DNA of 15,770 nucleotides, taken from contig JAFGEY010000392.1 in NCBI GenBank assembly GCA_016931365.1, positions 1 to 15,770 on the forward strand. Direction: 5' to 3'. Positions 1 to 8,300 of the stretch are shown here, one piece after another. A model generated the notes under the pieces. That model ran no database searches and was not told the DNA's origin. It was given only the letters and a program-made list of their open reading frames with translations. Within the stretch, counting starts at the first letter, position 1, and every line of letters starts with the position of its first letter. The DNA comes from Anaerolineae bacterium (GTDB taxonomy: Bacteria; Chloroflexota; Anaerolineae; JAFGEY01). Both the position numbers and the translations under genes were made by a program.

Positions 1-1
1 C

Positions 2-424
2 GCGGTCGGCGCGGCGCGGGGCAACGTGCCGGGCACCGATCAGCGCCACAACATGATCTATGCCTCGACGGTGGACATCGAAGAAGCGTACAAAGTGGGG
101 CAGAAAGCGGCGTTGATCGCTGCCCAAGATGGATCGGGCTACATGTCTACTATTTTGCGCCAGCCGGGTTCGATTTACAACGTGCACTACGATAAGGTGC
201 CGCTGGAGCTGGTCGCCAACTCGGAGCGCGCCTTCCCCGCCGCCTGGATCACCCCCGATGGCGCCGACGTGAGCGACGACTTTGTGGCCTACGCCCGCCC
301 GCTGATCGGCGATGGTTGGCCCAGCATCCCCCTGATCGATGGACGGCAGCGCTTTGCGCGCATCCGGCCGATCATGGCTGAGAAGAAGCTGCCCGATTAC
401 ACGTTGCAGGCGCTGCGAAGCTGA
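2..424 (+). CDS. 6-phosphofructokinase (probably PPi-dependent), C-terminal part
   Basis: The reading frame is open from the window edge, so only the last ~140 residues are present and the start lies upstream. The family phosphorylates fructose 6-phosphate in glycolysis; the long bacterial forms mostly use pyrophosphate and can run in reverse. The visible part matches the C-terminal domain: GTDQRHN, DIEEAY.VGQKAA, GYMSTILR, a YDKVPLE.VANSER block and a final QRFARIRPI.AEKKLP.Y tail. The phosphoryl-donor motif is outside the window, so ATP versus PPi use cannot be settled here; the tail style favours the PPi enzyme. The gene ends in TGA at 422-424 and is followed by a terminator hairpin. Confidence 0.85.
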   Translation, partial: AVGAARGNVPGTDQRHNMIYASTVDIEEAYKVGQKAALIAAQDGSGYMSTILRQPGSIYNVHYDKVPLELVANSERAFPAAWITPDGADVSDDFVAYARPLIGDGWPSIPLIDGRQRFARIRPIMAEKKLPDYTLQALRS

Positions 425-456
425 GAAACGCTTCGCGGCTGACCTTTTGAAATGCA

Positions 457-494
457 AACCCCGGCTTGATCGAAGGATCGAACCGAGGTTTTTT
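457..494 (+). terminator. Rho-independent terminator after the phosphofructokinase gene
   Basis: An imperfect inverted repeat (arms about 457-471 and 476-490, beginning AACCCCGG and ending CCGAGGTT) has a few mismatched or wobble positions and a GAAG loop. It runs into a T tract at 489-494. It lies between convergent genes and may also limit read-through from the minus-strand gene, though the T tract on that side is poor. Confidence 0.75.
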
Positions 495-514
495 GTTGTA
501 CACCGGGTGCCGGG

Positions 515-1384
515 TCAGTATATCTCTCGCGCATCTTTGGGCAGCAGGCGCACATGTCCCAGGTGGCTGCTTACCCGTTCGTCATCGCCGTGCAGATACT
601 CGAAACCCAGGTGCATCGCCACAGCGACGGCCGTCGTCCTGAACAAATCGACCATCGCAAACAGCGCGTCCCAGGTATGCTCATAGCCGGCATCGGCATA
701 GGTTTTTTGAAGCATAGCCCACAACTCGGGTTCGAGGTATTTGCCGAGATATTTGCCGTATGCGCCCGGATTTCCCCGCAAGCCGGTCTTGACGCCCACA
801 TACCAGGTTAGCATTTTCACAAGCTGCGGGCGGATGACCTGATCAAACATGTACCTGGCATAAACGATCTCTTGCCGCCACAGCCCTTTGGCCACGTAGG
901 GACAGACCCACCAGAACTCGTTGCAGCAGTCAAAGAACGCTTTGGCGGCAGGCGGTTGTGGGAGATAATCGCGCTCGCTTGGAGGCGCAAACGGCTCGAT
1001 GATGCCATCCTTGTCGAGGAGCAGCAGGCTCAAGCTGTCCCGTGGGAATTCGTCGAGCCGGGCGATGGGGAAAAGGCCCAGGTCGATCCGGTTGCCGTCA
1101 GCGAACTGCATGAGATAGGTGAAACCGTCATTACTGCTGGGCGGCGGGTCCTGCATGTCATCCGGCAACTGCATGATCATCATCTCGCCAAAGCGATTGA
1201 TCCAGTCGCGGTCGTTCCTGAACGGCGCGACCTCGGTGACAATATAGACAATGTCAAAATCCTGAAAAATGTCGCCCGGCGCGTTGGGATTGGCGCGCGA
1301 GCCGTTCATGATCGCCGCTCTGATCCGCTCGTCGTTCTCCGCAGTGCCGATGATGAGGTCGAGCATTTCTTGTTCGTTGCGCAT
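515..1384 (-). CDS. aminoglycoside 6-adenylyltransferase family (ANT(6)/AadK-like) nucleotidyltransferase
   Basis: This 289-residue protein belongs to the family that transfers AMP from ATP to the 6-position of streptomycin. The nucleotidyltransferase signature lies near the N-terminus: NGSRANPNAP followed by FQDFDIVYIV, giving the GS motif and the Asp-x-Asp metal ligands. Later family-typical parts are RIDLGLFP, a CNEFWWV...YVAKGLWR block and a C-terminal region ending LLPKDAREIY. Length fits the family (about 280-300). I chose ATG at 1384-1382 because GGAGG lies just upstream and the protein then begins MRNEQEMLDLIIG, as homologues do; an in-frame ATG 60 bases earlier adds an unfamiliar leader. 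It stands alone, convergent with the phosphofructokinase gene. Whether it gives resistance or modifies another substrate is not visible. Confidence 0.85.
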   Translation of the reverse strand: MRNEQEMLDLIIGTAENDERIRAAIMNGSRANPNAPGDIFQDFDIVYIVTEVAPFRNDRDWINRFGEMMIMQLPDDMQDPPPSSNDGFTYLMQFADGNRIDLGLFPIARLDEFPRDSLSLLLLDKDGIIEPFAPPSERDYLPQPPAAKAFFDCCNEFWWVCPYVAKGLWRQEIVYARYMFDQVIRPQLVKMLTWYVGVKTGLRGNPGAYGKYLGKYLEPELWAMLQKTYADAGYEHTWDALFAMVDLFRTTAVAVAMHLGFEYLHGDDERVSSHLGHVRLLPKDAREIY

Positions 1385-1486
1385 AGGCCTCCATGGAAGG
1401 GCCGCTTGCCCTCCTTCACTCATTCTAAAACCGGGCGTCGCCAACCATGGGCTGGATGCGACGTGCGAGTTCTTTCAGGGGAGTCA

Positions 1487-1515
1487 TTGTTCCCTACATT
1501 CTTCTATGCTATAAT
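1487..1515 (+). promoter_or_regulatory. sigma-70-type promoter upstream of the ATPase stub and larB
   Basis: TTGTTC at 1487-1492 and a perfect TATAAT at 1510-1515 are separated by 17 bases, a near-consensus arrangement. The start codon at 1543 follows with GGAGG at 1530-1534. It presumably transcribes the ATPase stub together with larB, and possibly larC. Confidence 0.7.
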
Positions 1516-1542
1516 CATACCAACAAACCGGAGGAAAGACCA

Positions 1543-1758
1543 ATGCCACCGCTAGCCAACCCCTATACTGCCGGCGATCCCGTCACCGGCGAGGCGATGT
1601 TTTTTGGCCGCTGCGACGCGTTTGCCTGGGTGTGCGACAACCTGATCGGCCGGCGCCAGGATCACACGCTGGTGGTCCATAGCGAGCGGCGCACGGGCAA
1701 AACCTTGCCGCTCTACCAGATGCGCCGCCTGAATGAGGTTTTAAAACAAGATGAATGA
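1543..1758 (+). pseudogene. truncated P-loop ATPase (N-terminal stub)
   Basis: The 71-residue frame begins MPPLANPYTAGDPVTGE and continues with MFFGR...W..DNLIGR and a P-loop-like SERRTGKT. This is how a group of AAA/STAND-type ATPases common in Chloroflexota begins; intact members usually read G.RRTGKT and continue for hundreds of residues. Here the homology stops a few residues after the P-loop (LYQM) and the frame ends RRLNEVLKQDE. The first P-loop Gly is Ser, so nucleotide binding is doubtful and Walker B is absent. The promoter and ribosome binding site (GGAGG, 8 bases before ATG) are intact. Its stop overlaps the start of larB by 8 bases, so its translation may feed larB. It looks like a deletion remnant kept as a leader. 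Confidence 0.65.
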
Positions 1759-2452
1759 GCGGTTTGATTTTGTCACCCCCGATCTGCACCGCGCCAGACG
1801 CAAGGGCGTGCCGGAGGTGATTCTGGCCGAGGGCAAAACGCTCGATCATGCGCTCAAGATCGTGCGCATTTTCCTCGAAAAGAGTGGTCGGGCCATCCTC
1901 AGCCGGGTCTCGCCGGAATTGGAGAATAAACTGCGCGGCGATTTTGACGGCGTCGAGTTCGAGTGGTACGCCTCGGCGCGGGCGGCGGTGCTGACCAGGA
2001 CGGGGTTTGAGCGGCCAGCGACCGACGGGCGGGTGGGCATCCTCACTGCGGGCACGTCCGATGTGCCGGCGGCGGAAGAGGCGGCGATGCTGTGCAAAGA
2101 GATGGGCTGCGCAGTGTACACTACCTTTGATGTCGGCGTGGCCGGGCTGCACCGCCTGTTCGATCCGCTGCGTAAAATGCTGGAAGAATATCAGGTCGAT
2201 GTGCTGATCGTCGCCGCCGGGATGGACGGCGCGCTGCCCTCGGTCGTCTCCGGTTTGTCCGACGTGCCGGTGATTGGTCTGCCGACGCCGGTAGGCTATG
2301 GGTTGGGCGGGCAGGGCGTCGCCGCGCTCTACTCGATGCTGCAAAACTGCGCGCCGGGATTGGCCGTGGTCAACATTGGCAACGGCATCGGCGCGGGGGC
2401 GATGGCCGGGCTGATCGCCAACCGCATGGCAGCGGCGCGAGGGGCAAGATAA
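1751..2452 (+). CDS. larB: nickel pincer cofactor biosynthesis protein LarB
   Basis: LarB carboxylates and hydrolyses nicotinic acid adenine dinucleotide to the dicarboxylated mononucleotide that LarE sulfurates and LarC loads with nickel, giving the cofactor of lactate racemase LarA and related enzymes. The 233-residue product has the PurE-like core: GILTAGTSDVPAAEEA, the D.GVAGLHR block, VLIVAAGMDGALPSVV, IGLPTPVGYG and a NIGNGIGAGAMAG tail. The N-terminus begins almost at the conserved PDLHRARRKGVPEVI region, so about 20 residues of the usual leader helix seem missing. A stop lies in frame at 1742-1744, so no longer start in this frame is possible. The start overlaps the preceding ATPase stub. 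larC follows 467 bases on, separated by a repeat-bounded remnant. Confidence 0.9.
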   Translation: MNERFDFVTPDLHRARRKGVPEVILAEGKTLDHALKIVRIFLEKSGRAILSRVSPELENKLRGDFDGVEFEWYASARAAVLTRTGFERPATDGRVGILTAGTSDVPAAEEAAMLCKEMGCAVYTTFDVGVAGLHRLFDPLRKMLEEYQVDVLIVAAGMDGALPSVVSGLSDVPVIGLPTPVGYGLGGQGVAALYSMLQNCAPGLAVVNIGNGIGAGAMAGLIANRMAAARGAR

Positions 2453-2526
2453 ACGCAAAGGCGCTAAAAGATTCAACGCAAGGACGCCAAGGCGCACCCA
2501 ACCCTTCGGGTTGGAGACGCAAAGTG
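2452..2526 (+). repeat. short interspersed repeat, copy A (with internal hairpin)
   Basis: Two partial units, AACGCAAAGGCGC at 2452-2464 and AACGCAAGGACGCCAAGGCG at 2475-2494, resemble the reverse complements of the repeats at 2574-2600 and 2871-2897. A hairpin (CCAACCC at 2498-2504, GGGTTGG at 2508-2514, TTC loop) follows. Copy A begins at the larB stop codon. The A and C copies are in opposite orientation and bracket the GxxExxY remnant. Confidence 0.6.
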
Positions 2527-2573
2527 CCTAAAACAATCATTGATATGCCTTATTGGCTATCTGATCCTTGTGT

Positions 2574-2600
2574 CTTGGCCTCTTGGCGGCTTTGCGTTGA
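2574..2600 (-). repeat. short interspersed repeat, copy B
   Basis: Reads CTTGGCCTCTTGGCGGCTTT then GCGTTGA on the plus strand; it is the inverted form of copy A and close to copy C. It lies 35 bases before the GxxExxY start codon. Confidence 0.6.
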
Positions 2601-2635
2601 GTTTTCTCGGTGAAATCGTTACAGGATTGGCGTCG

Positions 2636-2855
2636 ATGAATGAGAACGAAATTAGTCGAGTTATTGTTCAATCGGCGATTCAAGTACATCGCGCGCTTGG
2701 TGGACCGGGGCTGCTAGAGAGCGTCTATAAAGAAGCATTGGCCTGGGAGTTGCAGTCTCGTGGCTTGACCGTGGAACGGCAAATTAGGTCTTGTCATCAA
2801 TTTTGGAGAAAAATTGGTCCAAGATGGCATTCAACGTGTCGTAAACGGGTTGTAG
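2636..2855 (+). pseudogene. GxxExxY family protein, internally deleted and frameshifted
   Basis: The N-terminal part (2636 to about 2788) reads MNENEISR..V.SAIQVHRALG then GPGLLESVYKEAL..EL.SRGLTVERQ, the signature region of GxxExxY proteins (Pfam PDDEXK_3-like, about 125 residues). After ERQ the frame loses similarity. In another frame, 2790-2855 encodes LVINFGEKLVQDGIQRVVNG and a TAG stop, which matches the family's usual C-terminal end. The middle of the gene, including the D...ExK-type putative nuclease core, is missing, and the two ends are out of frame. The product would be non-functional. It sits between larB and larC, bracketed by inverted short repeats. Confidence 0.75.
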
Positions 2856-2870
2856 GCCAAGCTGTCAACT

Positions 2871-2897
2871 CTTGGCGTCTTGGCGCCTTTGCGTTAA
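2871..2897 (-). repeat. short interspersed repeat, copy C
   Basis: CTTGGCGTCTTGGCGCCTTT then GCGTTAA on the plus strand, inverted relative to copy A. It ends 22 bases before the larC start codon, leaving only the GGGAGG at 2901-2906 as larC leader. Confidence 0.6.
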
Positions 2898-2919
2898 ATT
2901 GGGAGGTTTTCGAAAATCC

Positions 2920-4209
2920 ATGTCACATACACACGAACACGGTCACGATCATTCACACGATCACCACCACTACGAGCCGGTTTCCAACGAGCAACCGGAG
3001 CGCCACCCCCACGCGCATCGACTGCTCTATGTCGACGCCTTTGCCGGGGCCAGCGGCGACATGCTGCTCGGCGCGCTGATCGACGCCGGGCTTGAGCTGG
3101 ATGCGCTCAAGGCCGAACTGGGCAAACTCAACCTCGAAGGCTATGATCTGCACGCCGAGCATATCACCAGCCACGGCCTGACCGGCGCCCGGCTGCACGT
3201 CCACGACACGCTGGAAGCCTATCCCGCGCGCCACCTGCACGACATCTATCACCTCATCTATGACAGCGCGCTGTCCGACCCAGTGAAACGTTCAAGTATG
3301 GCCGTGATCGAGCGGCTGGGCCGCGCCGAGGCGAGCATCCACGGCATTCCATTGGAAGAGGTGCATTTCCACGAGATCGGCGCGGTGGACACCATCGTCG
3401 ACGTGGTTGGTTTTGTCGCCGGGCTGGAGCTTATGGGCATCGACCAGGTCTACGCTTCGGCGATCCCGCTGGGCAGCGGCACGGTCGACATCGCCCACGG
3501 GCGCTTTCCGGCGCCGGCGCCGGCCACGCTGGCCCTGCTGGCCGCGGTCAATGCGCCCACCGTGCCCCATCCGGCCACCACCGAGATAGTCACCCCCACC
3601 GGCGCGGCGCTGTTGAGCCAGTTGGCCCTCTTTGAGCGCCCGCCAATGCGCGTGCAGCGAATCGGTTACGGCTTTGGCACCAAAGAGTTTCCCTGGGCCA
3701 ACGCGATTCGCGTCTGGCTGGGCGAGCGCGTGCACGCGCGCGAGCACGCGCGCGTGCACGGACACCACACCGAACACGACGAGGTGATCGAGATGGAGTG
3801 CAACCTCGACGACACGACCGGCGAGACGCTCGGTTACACGATGGAGCGCCTCTTTGAGGCCGGCGCGCTCGACGTGTGGTTTACGTCGATCCAGATGAAA
3901 AAGAACCGCCCCGGCGTGCTGCTCTCCATCCTCGCCGCGCCGGACAAGGCCGACCTGTTGGCCGAGATCGCCCTTCGCGAGACCTCGACGCTGGGCGTGC
4001 GCACCTTTCCGCCCTCGCACCGGCTCAAGGCCGACCGGCGCATGGCGCAAGTGGAGACGCCGTGGGGCGCGGTGCGGGTCAAGGAGAAATGGCTCGACGG
4101 GCAGCGCATCGCCGCCTCGCCCGAATACGAGGATTGCGCGCGGCTGGCCCGCCAGTCGGGCGAGCCGATCGCGCGGATCATGAACGCCGCCGTGCAGGCC
4201 GCCGGCTAG
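2920..4209 (+). CDS. larC: nickel pincer cofactor biosynthesis protein LarC (nickel insertase)
   Basis: LarC inserts nickel into the dithio-dicarboxylated pyridinium mononucleotide made by LarB and LarE, a CTP-dependent step completing the cofactor. The 429-residue product begins MSHTHEHGHDHSHDHHH, a His-rich tail typical of nickel handling. The LarC core follows: LLYVDAFAGASGDMLLGALI, EEVHFHEIGAVDTIVDVVG, PLGSGTV...HGRFPAPAPAT, TPTGAALL, and in the second half MECNLDDTTGE, DVWFTSIQMKKNRPG, RETSTLGVR and VRVKEKWLDG. Unlike the two-part larC1/larC2 of Lactiplantibacillus plantarum it is one frame. ATG 2920 is preferred for the His tail and the upstream GGGAGG, although spacing (13) is long. 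larA and larE are not in the window. A near-perfect palindrome encodes the Arg/His-rich hinge between the halves. Confidence 0.93.
   Translation: MSHTHEHGHDHSHDHHHYEPVSNEQPERHPHAHRLLYVDAFAGASGDMLLGALIDAGLELDALKAELGKLNLEGYDLHAEHITSHGLTGARLHVHDTLEAYPARHLHDIYHLIYDSALSDPVKRSSMAVIERLGRAEASIHGIPLEEVHFHEIGAVDTIVDVVGFVAGLELMGIDQVYASAIPLGSGTVDIAHGRFPAPAPATLALLAAVNAPTVPHPATTEIVTPTGAALLSQLALFERPPMRVQRIGYGFGTKEFPWANAIRVWLGERVHAREHARVHGHHTEHDEVIEMECNLDDTTGETLGYTMERLFEAGALDVWFTSIQMKKNRPGVLLSILAAPDKADLLAEIALRETSTLGVRTFPPSHRLKADRRMAQVETPWGAVRVKEKWLDGQRIAASPEYEDCARLARQSGEPIARIMNAAVQAAG
3729..3760. repeat. 14-bp perfect inverted repeat inside larC
   Basis: Arms CGTGCACGCGCGCG (3729-3742) and CGCGCGCGTGCACG (3747-3760) enclose an AGCA loop. 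It encodes residues ~270-280, the Arg/His-rich linker between the two LarC halves. Confidence 0.8.
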
Positions 4210-4214
4210 GGCGA

Positions 4215-4245
4215 GAAACCGGGTTTTTGTCAAAAACCCGGTTTC
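4215..4245. repeat. perfect palindrome between larC and the glycosyltransferase gene
   Basis: Arms GAAACCGGGTTTTT (4215-4228) and AAAAACCCGGTTTC (4232-4245) enclose a GTC loop. No T tract follows, so it resembles a REP-type element more than a classical terminator, though the stem could stabilise or end larC mRNA. It abuts the next gene's possible start codons. Confidence 0.8.
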
Positions 4246-4248
4246 TTG

Positions 4249-5250
4249 ATGATCACAAATATGCTCCAACTTGCTGTCATCATCGTCAACTGGAACGTGC
4301 GCGACCTGCTGCTAGACTGCCTGGAGTCGGTGCGGAAGGCATTGGCGGCGACTCTGTTAGCGAGCGAGGTTTGGGTGGTCGACAACGCCTCGCACGACGG
4401 CAGCGTCGAGGCCGTGGGCGAGCGTTTCCCCGCCGTGCACCTGATCGCCAGCCCGGATAACCTCGGCTTTGGCGCGGGCAACAACCTGGCATTTCGGGAA
4501 TTGGGGTTTGCCTCAGTTCCGACGGAGAACAAAGAAGGGGCTGCAAATCGCAAATTGCAAACTGCAGAGCAGCCCCGCTACGTCCTGCTGTTGAACCCCG
4601 ACACCGTGGTGCGCGAGGACGCAATACGCATATTGATCGATTTTATGGAGCAGCATGGGCGCGTCGGTGTGTGCGGGCCGCGCCTGGTCTACGGCGACGG
4701 CTCTTTCCAGCACGCGGCGTACCGCTTTCCTTCCCTGGCTCAGACCTTGCTCGATTTCTGGCCGCTCAACTGGCGGCTCACCGACTCGCGCCTCAACGGA
4801 CGCTACCCCAAAAAGTGGTACGCGCGCGGCGAGCCGTTCCCGGTCGATCACCCGCTCGGCGCGGCGATGCTGTTCAGAGGCGAGGTCATCGCGCAGACCG
4901 GCGGCTTGGACCCCGACTATCGCATGTACGTGGAAGAGATCGACTGGTGCATGCGCGTCAAGCGGGCCGGCTGGGAGATTTTCTGCGTGCCGGAGGCCGA
5001 GGTTGTCCACCTGGAGGGGCAAAGCACCCGCCAGGTGCGCCCGCAGATGGCCGTCGCGCTGTGGACGAGCCGCTACACGCTGTTTCGCAAGCACTATGGG
5101 CCGCTCTATCGCTGGGCGGTGCGGCGGCTCATCCGCGCCGGGATGCGCGGCAAGGTTCGCCGGGCCAGGCAGGCGGTGCGTCGCGGCGAGATGGCCGCGC
5201 AGGACGCCGAATCGCTCATCGAGGCCTACCGGCAGATCATCGAGATGTGA
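4249..5250 (+). CDS. glycosyltransferase family 2 (rhamnosyltransferase-like)
   Basis: A ~333-residue GT-A fold enzyme that would move a sugar from a nucleotide donor to a cell-surface glycan; the substrate cannot be read from sequence. Motifs in order: LAVIIVNWNVRDLLLDCLES at the N-terminus, VVDNASHDGS, NLGFGAGNN, LLLNPDTVV (the donor/metal site in this subgroup), a GGLDPDYRMYVEEIDWCMRV block and VPEAEVVHLEGQST. The C-terminus is basic and amphipathic with no clear membrane helix. Start choice is weak: ATG 4249 and ATG 4261 are both plausible and neither has a Shine-Dalgarno; homologues tend to begin close to the 4261 codon. Between NLGFGAGNN and LLLNPDT there is an extra segment of ~20 residues containing a palindrome. 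Confidence 0.88.
   Translation: MITNMLQLAVIIVNWNVRDLLLDCLESVRKALAATLLASEVWVVDNASHDGSVEAVGERFPAVHLIASPDNLGFGAGNNLAFRELGFASVPTENKEGAANRKLQTAEQPRYVLLLNPDTVVREDAIRILIDFMEQHGRVGVCGPRLVYGDGSFQHAAYRFPSLAQTLLDFWPLNWRLTDSRLNGRYPKKWYARGEPFPVDHPLGAAMLFRGEVIAQTGGLDPDYRMYVEEIDWCMRVKRAGWEIFCVPEAEVVHLEGQSTRQVRPQMAVALWTSRYTLFRKHYGPLYRWAVRRLIRAGMRGKVRRARQAVRRGEMAAQDAESLIEAYRQIIEM
4537..4576. repeat. in-frame palindromic insertion in the glycosyltransferase gene
   Basis: Arms GGGGCTGC (4537-4544) and GCAGCCCC (4569-4576) enclose a CAAATCGCAAATTGCAAAC-like core. A very similar core occurs at 7976-7995 in the NACHT gene. It encodes residues ~97-109 (AANRKLQTAEQP), which have no counterpart in usual GT2 proteins at this site. 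Confidence 0.6.
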
Positions 5251-5308
5251 TTTTGTCTCTTACGCCGAGCGTGAGAGCCAAAAATGTATCCCGAAAGACC
5301 TTCGCGGT

Positions 5309-5335
5309 TTGTTTTCCGGTGGATTGTGCTATAAT
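5309..5335 (+). promoter_or_regulatory. extended -10 promoter for the NACHT-FGE gene
   Basis: TGCTATAAT ends at 5335: a perfect TATAAT at 5330-5335 preceded by TG. A weak TTGTTT (5309-5314) lies 15 bases upstream. The start codon at 5383 follows with GGAGG at 5372-5376. Confidence 0.6.
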
Positions 5336-5382
5336 GCCCATATCGCATCCGCTGTTTTTCTCTTGCTCTGTCGGAGGCTGCA

Positions 5383-8300
5383 ATGACATCTACCGATCCT
5401 CGCGAACCCCTGTTGACCAAACTGCCCGACCTGGTGGGGCAGTTCCTTGATGCAGCGGCCAAGCTCAAGAACGAGTTCCTCTTTTTTGCTATCCTGTTCC
5501 TGGTGCTTTCCATCGGCGCCGAGATTTTTGCCCCCCAGTGGATGGACAAGGGCGGGCGCGTCCTGCTCTACGTGGTGTTGGCTCTGGCCTTTCTGGCTTT
5601 TTTGCTGGCCTTATTCGAGCCAGCCCTTTCCGCGCGGCTGGCGGCAAAGAGACCGCAGGGAAAGGTTGAAGCACCGGGTCCTGCCAACCCAACCACCGAA
5701 CTACCCAACTACCCAACCGCTTCACTGCCCAACCACCCAACCACCCAGCCTGCCCTCTCCCCCGACGCGCTGCGCACTTGCTACCTGGAATCGCTCATCG
5801 GCGACTGCCGCCGCGCGCGCTTGATCGGGCTGGATCCCAGCGCCGCCGATCCCACGCGCGGGGGAATGACGCTGGAGCGCCTGTACGTGGCGTTGGACAC
5901 CAAGACCCAGGTGCAAGTGGACAAGAAAGACGAGAAACGCGAGCGCAATGCTTTGTCTGCGGAGCGCGAGACGCGCCCGCTTTCCGCTCTGGAGGCTTTG
6001 GCCCGGGCTCCGGAGCGCCGCATGGTGCTGCTGGGGCTGCCCGGTGCGGGGAAATCCACCTTGGTGCGCTACCTGGCGCTGCGCATGGCCCAGGCGTTGA
6101 TCGACCGTGCGCGCAACCTGGTCGAGGAACTGCCCGGCTGGACGCGCTCGCCGCTGCTGCCCCTCATCGTGCCGTTGGGCCGACTGGCTGAGAGCATCCC
6201 TGCCGGGACGCAGCACGGCACTGCCGCACTGATCGAACGCTTTATCCGCGCGAGCCTGGATGCCGACGAGCGTTTGAAGGGTTACGGCGACGCGCTGTTG
6301 GACGAACTGCGCAGCGCGGGCGGCCTGATCTGCTTTGACGGCCTGGACGAGGTGGCCGATTTGCGCTTGCGGCCGGTGGTGCGCGAAGCTGTTGAACAGT
6401 TTGCGGCGCAGTACGATCGTTCCGGCGCGGCCTACTTGTTGGTGACGTGCCGCACCTTTTCCTACACGGATGCCGCCTGGCAATTGGCCGATTGGCCCAG
6501 ACACGAACTCGCTCCGCTGGATGCCGACCACATTACAGCCTTTGTGAATGCCTGGCACGCCGAACTGACGCGCGTGGACCCGGCCCGCGCCGAGGACAGC
6601 GCGCGCAAGCGCGACCGGCTGTTGGAAGCCTTGCGCCCCGGCGACCGCCGCCGGCTGGCGGAAATCGCACCCAATCCGCTGATTCTCACCGTCATGGCGG
6701 TGGTGCATACTCACAAAGGCGACTTGCCCGATACGCGGGCGCAGGTGTATGAGGAGTGTATTGACCTCTTTCTGACCCGCTGGGAATTAGAGCGCACCGT
6801 GTTGGGGCGAACGCAAAAACGCAGCCTGTTGGAGGCGTTGGGGACGCTGCGCGGCGCCCTGGATGACGTGCTGCGCGAGGTGGCGTACAAGGCCCACGAG
6901 GGCGGCGCACGCCTCGACGCGACGGATCAAGCGGCCCTGGTCACTGAGGATTTGTTGGCCGGGGTTTTGCAAGCAACGTTCGGCGATGAAAAAAAGATGC
7001 GCACCTTTCTCGATTATTCGGAGGGCGCCAACGGCCTGTTGATGTTGCAGGGCACCGCGCCTTTGCCGGATGCTCCCGTCGGCGCCAAACCACGCCGCGT
7101 GTATGCCTTTCCTCATCTGACTTTTGAGGAATACCTGGCCGGCCGTTATCTGGGCGGGCTGCCCAATCTGGGGCAGCAGGTGCGCGCGCACCTGGAGCGC
7201 AGCGACCGCTGGCGTGAGCCGGTGATGTTTCTGGGCGAACATCTCTGTTTTGCCAGCGGCGACAGTGAGCGCGTGGACACGATTTTAGACAAATTGACGC
7301 CGGCCGATCCGCCGATGCGTCCCGTCGACGCGGATTGGCGCGCGGTGTGGATGGCCGCCGATTTGCTGATGCTCTACCGCCGCCGCTGGCCGAGCCGTCC
7401 CTCGCCGCACGACGCCCGTATCGTGGCCCGCCTTGCGGCTCTGGTGGACGCGGGCGCATTGGCGCCGGTCGAGCGCGCCGCCGCCGGCCGCGCCCTGGCC
7501 GTCCTGAACGACCCACGACCGGGTGTGCGAGTCTCCCTTCCCCTGCGTGCGGGGGAAGGGACGGGGATGGGGGTGCCCGACCTCCTCTGGTGTCCCGTCC
7601 CCGCCGGCCCCTTTGTGATGGGCGCATCTAAAGAGGGGGCGACACTCGCCCACCCCTTCAGCGGCGAAGCCCTGGTCATCCCGCCCGACGGGCAGGCCTA
7701 TGACGACGAAGGTCCGGTGCACATCCAGGACATCCCGTACGACTATTGGATCTCTCGCTACCCGATCACCAACGCCCAGTTCCAATGCTTTGCGGACGAC
7801 GGCGGCTATGAGAGCGAACAGTGGTGGACGAAAAGCGGCTGGGGCTGGCGGCAGCAAAACAAGCGCAGCGGTCCGGCCAGGTACGGCGGCGCGTTTGAGC
7901 TGGACAACCATCCCGTCGTCGGCGTGACCTGGTACGAGGCGGCGGCGTTCTGCCGTTGGCTGGAAGAAAAGATCAAGATCGCAAATTGCAAATTGCACGA
8001 TGTGCAGGGGAACCCCCTTGCGATTTGCGATTCGCCATTTGTCATTCGTCTGCCCGGCGAAGCCGAGTGGGAAAAAGCCGCCCGCGGCGGCCTGCTCATC
8101 CCAACCACCCAACCACCCAACAACCTAACCATCCAACATCCCAACCCCAACCCGGCCCGTCGCTATCCCTGGGGCAACGATCCCGACCCCGACCGCGCCA
8201 ACTATGACCGGACCGGCATCGGCTCCACCAGCGCGGTGGGCTGCTTTCCCGGCGGAGCCAGTCCCTATGGCTGCCAGGACATGAGCGGCAACGTGTGGGA

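Noticed and set aside
2540..2635. Longer N-terminal extension of the GxxExxY frame
   Set aside because: It reads through repeat copy B and family similarity begins only at the ATG at 2636.
3292..4269. Long minus-strand open frames opposite larC, larB (1583-2497) and the NACHT gene (5722-6714, 7285-8112)
   Set aside because: They lie opposite strongly conserved proteins, have Arg/His-rich low-complexity translations and follow from high GC content.
5253..5285. Terminator after the glycosyltransferase gene
   Set aside because: A weak 8-bp stem (CTCTTACG/CGTGAGAG) is present but no T tract follows on the plus strand.
5684..5749. CRISPR-like tandem repeats
   Set aside because: Units are short, irregular, in frame within a protein and without spacers; no cas genes are present.
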